DNA of 9,628 nucleotides, taken from the NCBI GenBank assembly GCA_020829485.1, contig JAIVFU010000195.1:1-9628 (forward strand). The letters run 5' to 3'. Source of the DNA: Nostoc sp. CHAB 5834 (lineage in GTDB: Bacteria > Cyanobacteriota > Cyanobacteriia > Cyanobacteriales > Nostocaceae). The translations under genes were made by a program, and so were the position numbers. Positions within the stretch are counted from its first letter, which is position 1. Each line of letters opens with the position of its first letter. Under the pieces are notes generated by a model. The model was not told the DNA's origin and did not search any database. It worked only from the letters and a program-made list of their open reading frames with translations. This document shows positions 1 to 5,423 of the stretch, piece after piece.

Positions 1-300
1 TGGGTAATTTTCGGGAGCGGGTTCTGGGGTGCTGTTCCGGTTCTCGTGGCAGGACAGCTGATGGCGGCACTGGTGGTGTATCGCCTGGGGTTGACGGACC
101 AACCGGATGAAGGCCTGCGCAGCCGGCTGCTCGTGGCGGCCGTCGCAGTAGCCTTGGCCCTGGTCATTTACCTGGTGTTGATGCAGTGCACTTTGGCAAT
201 GGTCACGATGCGCTACCTGGTATGGAGCACCCTGTGTGTCATTGTGGGAGCCCTCTTTGCCCTCATTGCGGCGTTCATCGCTGTTAACGATTTGCGCTAA
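1..300 (+). CDS. Membrane protein, C-terminal end (5' partial)
   Basis: The reading frame is open from base 1, so the gene begins left of the window; 99 residues are visible before the TAA at 298-300. A GTG at 46 could be taken for a start, but the residues before it are strongly hydrophobic and continue a membrane helix, so it is probably internal. Three membrane segments are visible, at about residues 1-27, 44-64 and 73-94 of the fragment, with a charged loop (TDQPDEGLRSR) after the first. I do not recognise the family. It lacks the FWP motif of the genes downstream, although its N-terminus is not seen. Its stop is followed by a long non-coding stretch, so it is probably the last gene of an operon of membrane proteins to the left. 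The function is unknown. Confidence 0.7.
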   Translation, partial: WVIFGSGFWGAVPVLVAGQLMAALVVYRLGLTDQPDEGLRSRLLVAAVAVALALVIYLVLMQCTLAMVTMRYLVWSTLCVIVGALFALIAAFIAVNDLR

Positions 301-379
301 TAGCTGGGAAGTTCGCGCAAGGTCTACCGCGGGATGAATGACAGGGCAGGCTTGCCCGGTCCCAAGAAGAGTCACTAGC

Positions 380-398
380 CTGCACAAATGTTCTCACC
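380..398 (-). repeat. 19-bp dispersed repeat, copy 1
   Basis: On the minus strand this reads GGTGAGAACATTTGTGCAG. It matches the consensus GGTGAGNNNTTTTGTGCAG with one mismatch (A for the first T). It is the only copy in reverse orientation. A second CTCACC half (410-415) lies 17 bp away. Confidence 0.7.
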
Positions 399-413
399 TT
401 AGAAGCTATCTCA

Positions 414-427
414 CCTTGAAATCAAGG
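414..427. repeat. Palindrome CCTTGAAATCAAGG
   Basis: Arms CCTTGA and TCAAGG flank a 2-base centre. The core TTGAAATCAA recurs at 5082-5091 and, on the minus strand, at 4484-4493. All three copies are in non-coding DNA. It could be an operator; a chance match for a 10-mer is possible. Confidence 0.35.
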
Positions 428-616
428 AGTCTCGCCAATTCACTGCAAATTTTATAGCGCAAAATTGAGTACTGACGGGCCATAACTCGTCAAGGGCCTA
501 AGTGCGTTTGCGCACAGTGTGGTGCCTTCGACTTGTCGGCATTTTTGAGAAATGTCGGCAAATTTGCTGCAAACAAAGAATTTACCCGCATTCTGGGCCT
601 GCACCCCCTCTGAATT

Positions 617-653
617 CCCCCTTTTGGAGGCAAAAAGGGCCTCCCGCCGGGGG
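617..653 (+). other. Mutually exclusive hairpins
   Basis: Two perfect stems compete for the same bases. CCCTTTT (619-625) pairs with AAAAGGG (633-639). GGAGGC (626-631), which is the loop of the first stem, pairs with GCCTCC (639-644). Outer CCCCC (617-621) and GGGGG (649-653) can also pair around both. This is the arrangement expected of an attenuator or switch, but no flanking gene or T-run supports a role. It may simply be a structured intergenic element. Confidence 0.4.
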
Positions 654-669
654 CTGGCTCAACGCTATC

Positions 670-688
670 GGTGAGCTTTTTTGTGCAG
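670..688 (+). repeat. 19-bp dispersed repeat, copy 2
   Basis: GGTGAGCTTTTTTGTGCAG matches the consensus GGTGAGNNNTTTTGTGCAG exactly. It lies 242 bases before the first FWP-family gene, in the same orientation as that gene. Confidence 0.75.
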
Positions 689-730
689 TTCTGTGCGCGG
701 CCGACTTTGGTAACACGTAGGGGGGGCCCT

Positions 731-758
731 GCCCTTAAGCACGCGTTGTGCGTAGGGC
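731..758 (+). other. Stem-loop, two stacked stems
   Basis: GCCCT (731-735) pairs with AGGGC (754-758), and inside it GCAC (739-742) pairs with GTGC (748-751) around a 5-base loop. The internal loop is TAA opposite GT. No T-run follows, so it is not a canonical terminator. The role is unknown. Confidence 0.4.
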
Positions 759-817
759 TCACGGGTACGTGTTTGATGTTGTATTCATGCTGAGTTGATA
801 ACAACACTACCTGTGCA

Positions 818-826
818 TGTTAAAAT
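818..826 (+). promoter_or_regulatory. Possible extended -10 promoter for the gene at 930
   Basis: TGTTAAAAT matches the extended -10 pattern TGnTATAAT with one mismatch in the hexamer. A -35-like TTGATA lies at 795-800, but the spacing is 20 bases, longer than ideal. The -10 sits between the inverted arms CTGTG (811-815) and CACAG (833-837), which could be an operator. A transcript from here would have a leader of about 95 bases. This is tentative. Confidence 0.35.
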
Positions 827-929
827 TGGTGTCACAGCAGCGTCTACTTTGGTAGCAAGAGATTTCCCAAAGGGGGCATCTATCCGGAACCGAGCTGTAG
901 CGCTCTCTTTCATTTTTTAGCTTAGCACC

Positions 930-1754
930 ATGCGCTCACCTCTTCAATTCTTTTGGCCTCGTGTTCCTGTCTCGGAGGCAAGCCGACCCTTATTGCGGCA
1001 GAGCGCCCGCATGATTGGGGGAGCTGCTGCTATGGCTTTTTCTCTTTGGTGTGTTGCGATGCTTGTGCTGGTGCTCTGGGGCTTAATGGATGAGCACAGC
1101 GCTCAGCTCAATGCCGACCTGAATACCGCGCGTAACTTTCTAGCTTACGTGGAGGTTTTTTGGCTCAAGTACTGGGTGTCTTTCTTTGTCTTGGTCGTGC
1201 TTACCGGGCTCTCCCTTGCCGCTTCGGTGCGTCTGCAGGTGGGGCTCTATGACATCGCAAAGAAAGAAGTCCTCACTGCGGCAGATGTTGCCCTGGCGCA
1301 AGAACTCAGGCAGCAGGTCCAAGCGCACTCCTTGCCCAACGTTTTATCGCTTTGGTGCTTGGTGTCGCTTTGTCTTATGGCTATGGGGGCTACCTCCGAC
1401 TTCGAACCCGCAAAGGCCATGGCCCAGGACATGGATGCCAACTATCGCCGGTTAATGCTTATCGTCATGATGACTGTTACGTGGCTTACGGCCAATCTAT
1501 TGGACACCCTTTTTCTGCCTGTTGCTGTCGCAGAGGGGGCTTTAAAAGATAACTTCCGTACCGACACCGGAGGCAGCTATGTGTATTGGGCTCACGAAGT
1601 GTTTCGTCGGTTTGATAGTCAAGAAATCGAGCTGACTGCAAAGAAGGTACGGGGGCAGGCCCCTGACCTGGTTCCCCAACACCCGCTGTTCCATGAGGAG
1701 CCTGCACCGGTACCCGCCATGTCCGACTCCCTCAGAAAGATTCTGGCCAGGTAG
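930..1754 (+). CDS. FWP-motif four-helix membrane protein, paralogue A
   Basis: A 274-aa predicted inner-membrane protein of unknown function. It opens with FWPRVP at residues 8-13, before the first helix. Predicted helices are at about 30-52, 80-102, 136-156 and 175-200, giving both ends inside. The loop between helices 2 and 3 carries a signature from V100-R101 through L106-Y107, A110-K111, L115 and D119. The same spacing occurs in the two genes downstream, so the three are read as diverged paralogues. An LP pair follows helix 4 (196-197), then a charged, proline-containing tail of about 75 residues, the longest of the three. The ATG at 930 has no clear Shine-Dalgarno site; the leader before it is T-rich. 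Paralogy is seen directly in the sequence. DUF4400-type conjugation proteins also have an FWP motif, but there it follows a helix, so I do not assign that family. Confidence 0.8.
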   Translation: MRSPLQFFWPRVPVSEASRPLLRQSARMIGGAAAMAFSLWCVAMLVLVLWGLMDEHSAQLNADLNTARNFLAYVEVFWLKYWVSFFVLVVLTGLSLAASVRLQVGLYDIAKKEVLTAADVALAQELRQQVQAHSLPNVLSLWCLVSLCLMAMGATSDFEPAKAMAQDMDANYRRLMLIVMMTVTWLTANLLDTLFLPVAVAEGALKDNFRTDTGGSYVYWAHEVFRRFDSQEIELTAKKVRGQAPDLVPQHPLFHEEPAPVPAMSDSLRKILAR

Positions 1755-1982
1755 AGGACCGCCCGAAGTCATAAGCGGGGTAGCTCTCTGAATGGCTCGG
1801 CGTTGAAGGGGGGCCTTTTGGTCTCGAAGCTGCATGCGTCAGTTTAGGGCCCGCCCTCACTGAGATGGCTTTCTGGATTGAACTGTTTTCCGATGCGGCG
1901 TGTTTGGTCGTAGCTCTTTGCCGAGACGCCACGCGCACCCCTCGCATTTCTCTTTGTTTTCAGCATTTTTCGGATTCTGTAT
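1755..1982. other. 228-base spacer between paralogues A and B
   Basis: No gene and no convincing promoter or terminator was found. The last 40 bases before the next start are T-rich, similar in character to the stretch before the gene at 930. The spacer is long for an operon, so paralogue B may have its own promoter. Confidence 0.4.
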
Positions 1983-2693
1983 ATGCCCTACCTCCTCGCG
2001 AACATCTTTTGGCCTCCGCTACCTGAACTGGACACGGAGAAGGGTGCCGAGCATCTGAAGCAAAGCGGCAGGAACATGCTGAAGTTGGCAGCCGGGGCTT
2101 TGGGCGTGGTTTTTTTGTTCCTTGGCGGGATGTGGGCTGTCCACGAGGGTTCGCCTGTACTTGCTGGGGGGCAAACCGTTTGGGACTATTTGGTGTTCGT
2201 TCACTGGTATGCCTCTCAAGTCGGCTTTGGCTGGTACCTCATCGGTTGTTACGTCACGTTGGAAACCTGCAGGTACCTGCGAATCACCATCAGCATGTTT
2301 CAGCTCTCTCAGCGTCTGGACTTGGCCGACTTTGACCAGGAGAAGCTCGATGCGTTGAGCGAAAGCGGCGCAGCGCTGTTTCGAATCTACGTTTGCTTTT
2401 TACTGCTGCATTTCTTTATGGTTGTCTTTGGCAATAGCTGGGACTCCTCGACCTGGTGGGACCTGGGCGGTTTGTTGTGTGGGGCGCCAGCACTCCTCGC
2501 TCCCTTCATGTTGGGGGGCCTATTGTTGCCTTCTGAAATCAAGCAGTTGGACACTGAGGGAATGCAGCCGCAGTTGACCTTGTACCGACTTCTGGAAAAT
2601 CGTCTTTCCATACAGGCGCAGGACACCCCCTCAGGGGCCCTCGACGTTGAGCCCCTCGAAGCTGGTGCTATGGAGCACTCGACACCATGCTGA
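1983..2693 (+). CDS. FWP-motif four-helix membrane protein, paralogue B
   Basis: A 236-aa predicted inner-membrane protein of unknown function, a paralogue of its neighbours on both sides. FWPPLP is at residues 9-14, followed by a charged segment (about 15-31) before helix 1 (33-53). Further helices are at about 78-96, 131-150 and 160-182. The loop between helices 2 and 3 has the shared signature in the same register: L99-R100, M105-F106, S109-Q110, L114 and D118. LP at 182-183 follows helix 4, as in the paralogues. The segment before helix 3 is acidic (DLADFDQEKLDALSE), so the loop charge differs from paralogue C. The ATG at 1983 has no Shine-Dalgarno site. The 3' end overlaps paralogue C by 7 bases, which suggests coupled translation and perhaps a joint complex. 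The tail (about 212-236) is unlike the others. Confidence 0.8.
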   Translation: MPYLLANIFWPPLPELDTEKGAEHLKQSGRNMLKLAAGALGVVFLFLGGMWAVHEGSPVLAGGQTVWDYLVFVHWYASQVGFGWYLIGCYVTLETCRYLRITISMFQLSQRLDLADFDQEKLDALSESGAALFRIYVCFLLLHFFMVVFGNSWDSSTWWDLGGLLCGAPALLAPFMLGGLLLPSEIKQLDTEGMQPQLTLYRLLENRLSIQAQDTPSGALDVEPLEAGAMEHSTPC

Positions 2694-3421
2694 ACACCGT
2701 CCGGCAAGTTTTCTGGCCCCAGTTCCCATCGAGTACGCCTTCTTCGGCAAGTGCGGTACCCGCATCCGCTCCCCCGGGAGTGGTCTTCACCGTGGTGGCA
2801 GCACTTGGGCTCGCCTTTGCAAGCGTAGTGCTGTATGCGGGCACTTGGATGGCTGCGGTGGGTCTGGCCGAAGGGGGTGCCCGCGAGCTGGTCCGTTATC
2901 TTGTGGTGGGGGAGGCATTCGTGAGGCACCACAACATCCACTGGTTCCTTTTGCTTACCCTGGCTTTCCTCATGGGCGTTCTCAACGTGCGTCGCACCAA
3001 GGCGCTGTACCAAATGAGCAAAGAGTCCAAACTGGGGCCCTGGGACCGAACCAGGGCACGGGACACGTACCACGCAGGCCGCTCACTCAACCGGATTTAC
3101 CTAGGGGTCGCCTTGGCATACTTGCTTTTGGCTCTGGCTGTTTCCTTGTACGAGCTGTCTCAGTCAGGGGCTGCCTCCGAAGGGACGGGGAGCTTGAGCC
3201 TGGTGCAGGACCGGCTTGGGTTCCTCCTGTCCACGCTGCTTGCCGCGTTGTTTGCTTGGGTGGGGGCCTATGCCTTCCTTCCCAATGCAATGCGCCAGGA
3301 CGCATTCGACGGCACCCGCTTCCCTTGTACTGTGCTGTACAACCGCATCAATGCCACGATTGCCAAGGCTGAGGCTGAGCGTCTCCAGTCCTTGAAGCTG
3401 CTGCACGCCCCCTTGCGTTGA
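2687..3421 (+). CDS. FWP-motif four-helix membrane protein, paralogue C
   Basis: A 244-aa predicted inner-membrane protein of unknown function. FWPQFP is at residues 9-14, then a low-complexity Ser/Pro/Ala linker (15-31). Helices are at about 32-52, 85-101, 138-158 and 176-198. The shared loop signature is present as V101-R102, L107-Y108, S111-K112, L116 and D120. The loop is basic (VRRTKALYQMSKESK), consistent with a cytoplasmic position by the positive-inside rule. FLP at 197-199 follows helix 4, then a helical, Ala/Glu-rich tail (about 218-240). The start overlaps the end of paralogue B (ATGCTGA), so the two are very likely co-translated. The stop is followed by a strong hairpin at 3507-3539 with no T-run. 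Confidence 0.82.
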   Translation: MLNTVRQVFWPQFPSSTPSSASAVPASAPPGVVFTVVAALGLAFASVVLYAGTWMAAVGLAEGGARELVRYLVVGEAFVRHHNIHWFLLLTLAFLMGVLNVRRTKALYQMSKESKLGPWDRTRARDTYHAGRSLNRIYLGVALAYLLLALAVSLYELSQSGAASEGTGSLSLVQDRLGFLLSTLLAALFAWVGAYAFLPNAMRQDAFDGTRFPCTVLYNRINATIAKAEAERLQSLKLLHAPLR

Positions 3422-3506
3422 CACCTTGTGCGGGACAGCTGCCGAAGTCGTATTCGACATCGGGAGCTTGCAGGTGTTCTCAAATTAGCCGTTGCTCTAC
3501 GGATGC

Positions 3507-3539
3507 GTCTAACAGCGGGCTCCCCTAAGCCCGTTAGAG
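3507..3539 (+). other. Strong bulged hairpin (attC-like by appearance)
   Basis: TCTAA (3508-3512) pairs with TTAGA (3534-3538) and CGGGCT (3516-3521) pairs with AGCCCG (3528-3533). A 3-base bulge (CAG) sits on one side and a 6-base loop closes it. The outer boxes GTCTAAC and GTTAGAG resemble the RYYYAAC/GTTRRRY core boxes of integron attC sites. However, the last base breaks the consensus and 33 bases is well short of known attC sites. It could act as an mRNA 3'-end hairpin after paralogue C, although no T-run follows. Confidence 0.45.
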
Positions 3540-3686
3540 TCACTAAAGCATATCCACATGCAGAATCTATCTCAGACTCAATCGCGTTCTGGCAGGTTTT
3601 CTTTGCTACCATCTGAACGCTACCAGAGGACTAAAGGGTGCCACGAGCATCCATTTGGTTTTGTACATGTCAATGCGAAAAGAGCG

Positions 3687-4403
3687 ATGCCACAGACAGT
3701 ATTCAGTGAGTTGTTAGAGGAGACCAGCGGCACAGCCGTCGAGGTCAAGCCACGTGTGGACGTGATGGGCCGAATTCTTCGCATCTCTCCGGACCACCGC
3801 AGATGGTGGAGTGGTCCGCAAGACATTCCCGTCGGCTCCATGGTGCGCTGCCACGGCGGTATTCGCCAGGTGTTTATCGTCGTGGGGTACGCTGACACCA
3901 ATCACCCCGAGAAGGGGCTGTTGGCCCGGGTTCTCGACCCCCTTCAAGAACTTCCCCACCAACCAGAGGTCCTGCTGCCCCCGGAGCTGGTTGAAGTCTT
4001 TCGTCTGGGAGATGGGACGGTGACCGCCGGCAAGGACTACCCACTCACCTCGGCCGAGAAGGCACGGCTGGTATTCGCCGCTACGGATTTGTCCTATCAA
4101 GGCTATTCGAATATGGCGACATGGAACGTGGCGTTCAAATTGATGGCCATCGATGAACATCGCCGGAAAGCGTTGTCCTGGGTCCGCAGTGACGGTACGG
4201 TTTCCGAAATTCGGCTTCAGTCCTACTGCGAGTTCCGCTTGGCACTCTTGCCCGAACTTCAGTATCAGTACCCCGAAGGCTGTCCGCATATCCCCGAGTT
4301 CAAACTCCCTGTCATATGGTCCGAGGTTGCCCGGACGGTCGAATTCGAACATGTGGCTGAATTGGGCTTGACGGCACTCTCCGCCCGGGCTGACGAGGCG
4401 TAA
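3687..4403 (+). CDS. Soluble protein with GYSNxATW / WSEVA module, unknown function
   Basis: A 238-aa protein, hydrophilic and without signal peptide or helices. The C-terminal half has YQGYSNMATWNV followed by a hydrophobic stretch ending AID (about 137-156), and later VIWSEVA (209-215). This pairing resembles small phage and plasmid proteins with a GYxNxETWxVxLWxxND motif and a terminal DWxEIA motif. The Glu of ETW is replaced by Ala here. The N-terminal 130 residues, with RWWSGP (39-44) and a beta-rich GSMVRCHGG...VFIVVGYAD segment (50-70), match nothing I know. The frame is open back to an ATG at 3558, but codons there are poorer in G/C at third positions and look like spacer. The ATG at 3687, with a weak AGAG 2-5 bases before it, is preferred. 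It stands alone between long spacers, so it is probably transcribed on its own. Confidence 0.7.
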   Translation: MPQTVFSELLEETSGTAVEVKPRVDVMGRILRISPDHRRWWSGPQDIPVGSMVRCHGGIRQVFIVVGYADTNHPEKGLLARVLDPLQELPHQPEVLLPPELVEVFRLGDGTVTAGKDYPLTSAEKARLVFAATDLSYQGYSNMATWNVAFKLMAIDEHRRKALSWVRSDGTVSEIRLQSYCEFRLALLPELQYQYPEGCPHIPEFKLPVIWSEVARTVEFEHVAELGLTALSARADEA

Positions 4404-4480
4404 GTACTCCTGATGTTGTGCGCCCTGCGAGATGTCGAGTTTTAAGTGTTGTTGTTCCCCTTCCCCACGTTCTGCAAGCC

Positions 4481-4493
4481 CCTTTGATTTCAA
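4481..4493 (-). repeat. TTGAAATCAA repeat, minus-strand copy
   Basis: The minus strand reads TTGAAATCAAAGG, sharing the core TTGAAATCAA with 414-427 and 5081-5093. Confidence 0.3.
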
Positions 4494-4520
4494 CACCGGT
4501 TAACTATTAGGAGCATGGTG

Positions 4521-4567
4521 TCTCGGTGCTTATGTGGGCAGAGTCCTTCTGCGGGAGAGCACTGAGA
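4521..4567. repeat. Nested inverted repeat
   Basis: TCTCGGTGCT (4521-4530) and AGCACTGAGA (4558-4567) pair over 10 positions with one G-T pair. Inside, GCAGA (4538-4542) pairs with TCTGC (4548-4552) around a 5-base loop. It may be a cruciform or a structured RNA. It lies only 4 bases before the palindrome at 4572-4588. Confidence 0.45.
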
Positions 4568-4571
4568 TAAT

Positions 4572-4588
4572 GCTCTCAAATTGAGAGC
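4572..4588. repeat. Perfect 17-bp palindrome, operator-like
   Basis: GCTCTCAAATTGAGAGC has perfect 8-bp arms around a single central base. This size and symmetry are typical of a dimeric repressor site. A looser relative (CTCAATTTGA, then GAGCGGT) occurs at 4745-4765; both are followed by GAGCGGT with TA close behind. Confidence 0.45.
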
Positions 4589-4677
4589 GGTAAGCCCCTA
4601 TCTTGTTCCCCTAACTTCTCAGCCTAGATAGCTCCCGCGGGCAAGCCAGCGATTGTTTCTTTGAAGTGGGCTTAAGT

Positions 4678-4693
4678 TCTCTTTGAAGCTGCT
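4678..4693 (+). repeat. 16-bp exact direct repeat, copy 1
   Basis: TCTCTTTGAAGCTGCT recurs exactly at 4888-4903, 210 bp away. Its first 10 bases also form a perfect inverted repeat with TTCAAAGAGA at 4709-4718. Confidence 0.6.
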
Positions 4694-4708
4694 TGTTCTC
4701 TCTTGCGT

Positions 4709-4718
4709 TTCAAAGAGA
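4709..4718 (-). repeat. Inverted half of the TCTCTTTGAA repeat
   Basis: TTCAAAGAGA is the exact reverse complement of 4678-4687, separated by 21 bases. CTCACC (4722-4727), the half-site of the 19-bp repeat in reverse, follows immediately, but the rest of that repeat is absent. Confidence 0.45.
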
Positions 4719-4750
4719 TTTCTCACCGGTAAGAAAGCTCTGGACTCAAT

Positions 4751-4780
4751 TTGAAAGTGAGCGGTTACTTCCTGTATTAA
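4751..4780 (+). promoter_or_regulatory. Possible sigma70-type promoter
   Basis: TTGAAA (4751-4756), an 18-base spacer and TATTAA (4775-4780), preceded by TG. It would transcribe the repeat-bearing non-coding region rather than a nearby gene, so it may drive a non-coding RNA or be a chance match. Confidence 0.3.
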
Positions 4781-4819
4781 CATTGGTGGCAGTTGGTTTG
4801 AGCACAGAGTTCTAGCTAA

Positions 4820-4838
4820 GGTGAGCTTTTTTGTGCAA
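4820..4838 (+). repeat. 19-bp dispersed repeat, copy 3
   Basis: GGTGAGCTTTTTTGTGCAA differs from copy 2 (670-688) only in the last base. Confidence 0.7.
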
Positions 4839-4887
4839 CTTGTTTTCTGGTTCAGGCATCGCCGACTCTGTATTTTTGACGAGAGAG

Positions 4888-4903
4888 TCTCTTTGAAGCT
4901 GCT
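4888..4903 (+). repeat. 16-bp exact direct repeat, copy 2
   Basis: Identical to 4678-4693. The 210-bp spacing is about 20 helical turns, which would place the two copies on the same face of the DNA. Confidence 0.6.
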
Positions 4904-4986
4904 ATGAACCTGAGAGCATCCAGGCTAATCCCCATTTGGGAAGGCTCCCTGGTTGAAGGTATTCACAGGCGGGGTTCTCCCGCAAC

Positions 4987-5005
4987 GGTGAGAGGTTTTG
5001 TGCAG
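4987..5005 (+). repeat. 19-bp dispersed repeat, copy 4, inside a hairpin
   Basis: GGTGAGAGGTTTTGTGCAG matches the consensus exactly. TGAGAGG (4989-4995) also pairs with CCTCTCA (5006-5012), leaving the conserved half in the loop. It is preceded by GCAAC, as is copy 5. Confidence 0.75.
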
Positions 5006-5080
5006 CCTCTCATGAGGGGTATTTCAGGGTGAATATCTGGCTGATAACCGCCAATTCAGGGTTCCTGAGTCCTCGAAATG

Positions 5081-5093
5081 CTTGAAATCAAGG
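5081..5093 (+). repeat. TTGAAATCAA repeat with following T-run
   Basis: CTTGAAATCAAGG repeats 13 of the 14 bases of 414-427. Here the small palindrome is followed by GTTTTT, which makes it a weak terminator-like element. Confidence 0.3.
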
Positions 5094-5151
5094 GTTTTTC
5101 ACCTCAAATCTAGGGCGTAGCGCGTCTGGGCGAGGTAGCGAGGGCTGCAAC

Positions 5152-5170
5152 GGTGAGAACTTTTGTGCAG
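5152..5170 (+). repeat. 19-bp dispersed repeat, copy 5
   Basis: GGTGAGAACTTTTGTGCAG matches the consensus exactly. It starts 165 bp after copy 4, which itself starts 167 bp after copy 3. GCAAC precedes it directly (5147-5151). Confidence 0.75.
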
Positions 5171-5329
5171 TTGGACACGCGTCGGGCGGGTACTGCATGT
5201 AGAGCGGAGGTCGAGCAACGCCAGGTACCAAGCAGATGCTGAATGCATAGCTCGGCCCAAATGGTGGAAAGTAGTCCTGCTTAAAATACCGCTTACTTAA
5301 CCCAGTACGCAACAATGCAAGCAGATTTG

Positions 5330-5358
5330 TTGACGATACAGACAGAACTTGTTAGACT
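5330..5358 (+). promoter_or_regulatory. Sigma70-type promoter of the microprotein operon
   Basis: TTGACG (5330-5335), a 17-base spacer and TAGACT (5353-5358) give a good match with ideal spacing. Transcription would start near 5365, with a leader of about 100 bases before the first gene at 5468. It is the best promoter seen in the window. Confidence 0.6.
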
Positions 5359-5423
5359 TATCGATGGGGCTTGTATTCGTCGGGATTAGCTTTAAAGTCC
5401 TTTAAGACCTTCCGAGGATAGCG

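Larger units (their letters stand above)
301..929. other. 629-base non-coding block with repeats and hairpins
   Basis: No credible gene is seen. Short frames exist on both strands (for example 502-720 on + and 490-807 on -), but their proteins are compositionally odd, resemble nothing and run through the repeats. The block contains a short hairpin at 344-357 (GGGCA/TGCCC), two copies of the 19-bp repeat (380-398 on -, 670-688 on +), a 14-bp palindrome at 414-427, overlapping alternative hairpins at 617-653, a hairpin at 731-758, and a possible extended -10 promoter near 818-826. It is visibly richer in A+T than the flanking genes, apart from the G/C runs at 603-660 and 720-735. It probably holds the regulatory DNA of the gene at 930. 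Confidence 0.6.

Noticed and set aside
344..357. GGGCA/TGCCC hairpin after the first gene as a terminator
   Set aside because: The stem is only 5 bp and no T-run follows.
368..377. AGAGTCACTA also found at 3536-3545
   Set aside because: A single 10-base match between two spacers is compatible with chance and no flanking similarity extends it.
502..720. Plus-strand frame of 72 codons
   Set aside because: It contains the competing hairpins and a 19-bp repeat. The product looks random.
2387..3073. Long minus-strand frame of 228 codons
   Set aside because: It lies antisense to two genes with clear membrane helices and a shared paralogue signature. Its own product is Cys-, Arg- and Pro-rich with no family features.
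2647..3372. Plus-strand frame of 241 codons overlapping paralogue C
   Set aside because: Its Gly/Arg/Cys-rich product is typical of an out-of-frame shadow. The overlapping frame at 2687-3421 has helices and the FWP and loop motifs.
930..3421. DUF4400 / integrative-element membrane protein assignment
   Set aside because: That family also has an FWP motif near a membrane helix, but after helix 1 rather than at the N-terminus, and the rest of the layout does not match.
4820..5170. CRISPR array
   Set aside because: The 19-bp units are imperfect, only three lie in a row and the intervals are about 146-148 bp, far longer than CRISPR spacers. No cas gene is present.
5088..5315. Minus-strand frame of 75 codons in the large non-coding block
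   Set aside because: It runs through a 19-bp repeat copy, has a Pro/Phe-rich product without similarity and no ribosome site.
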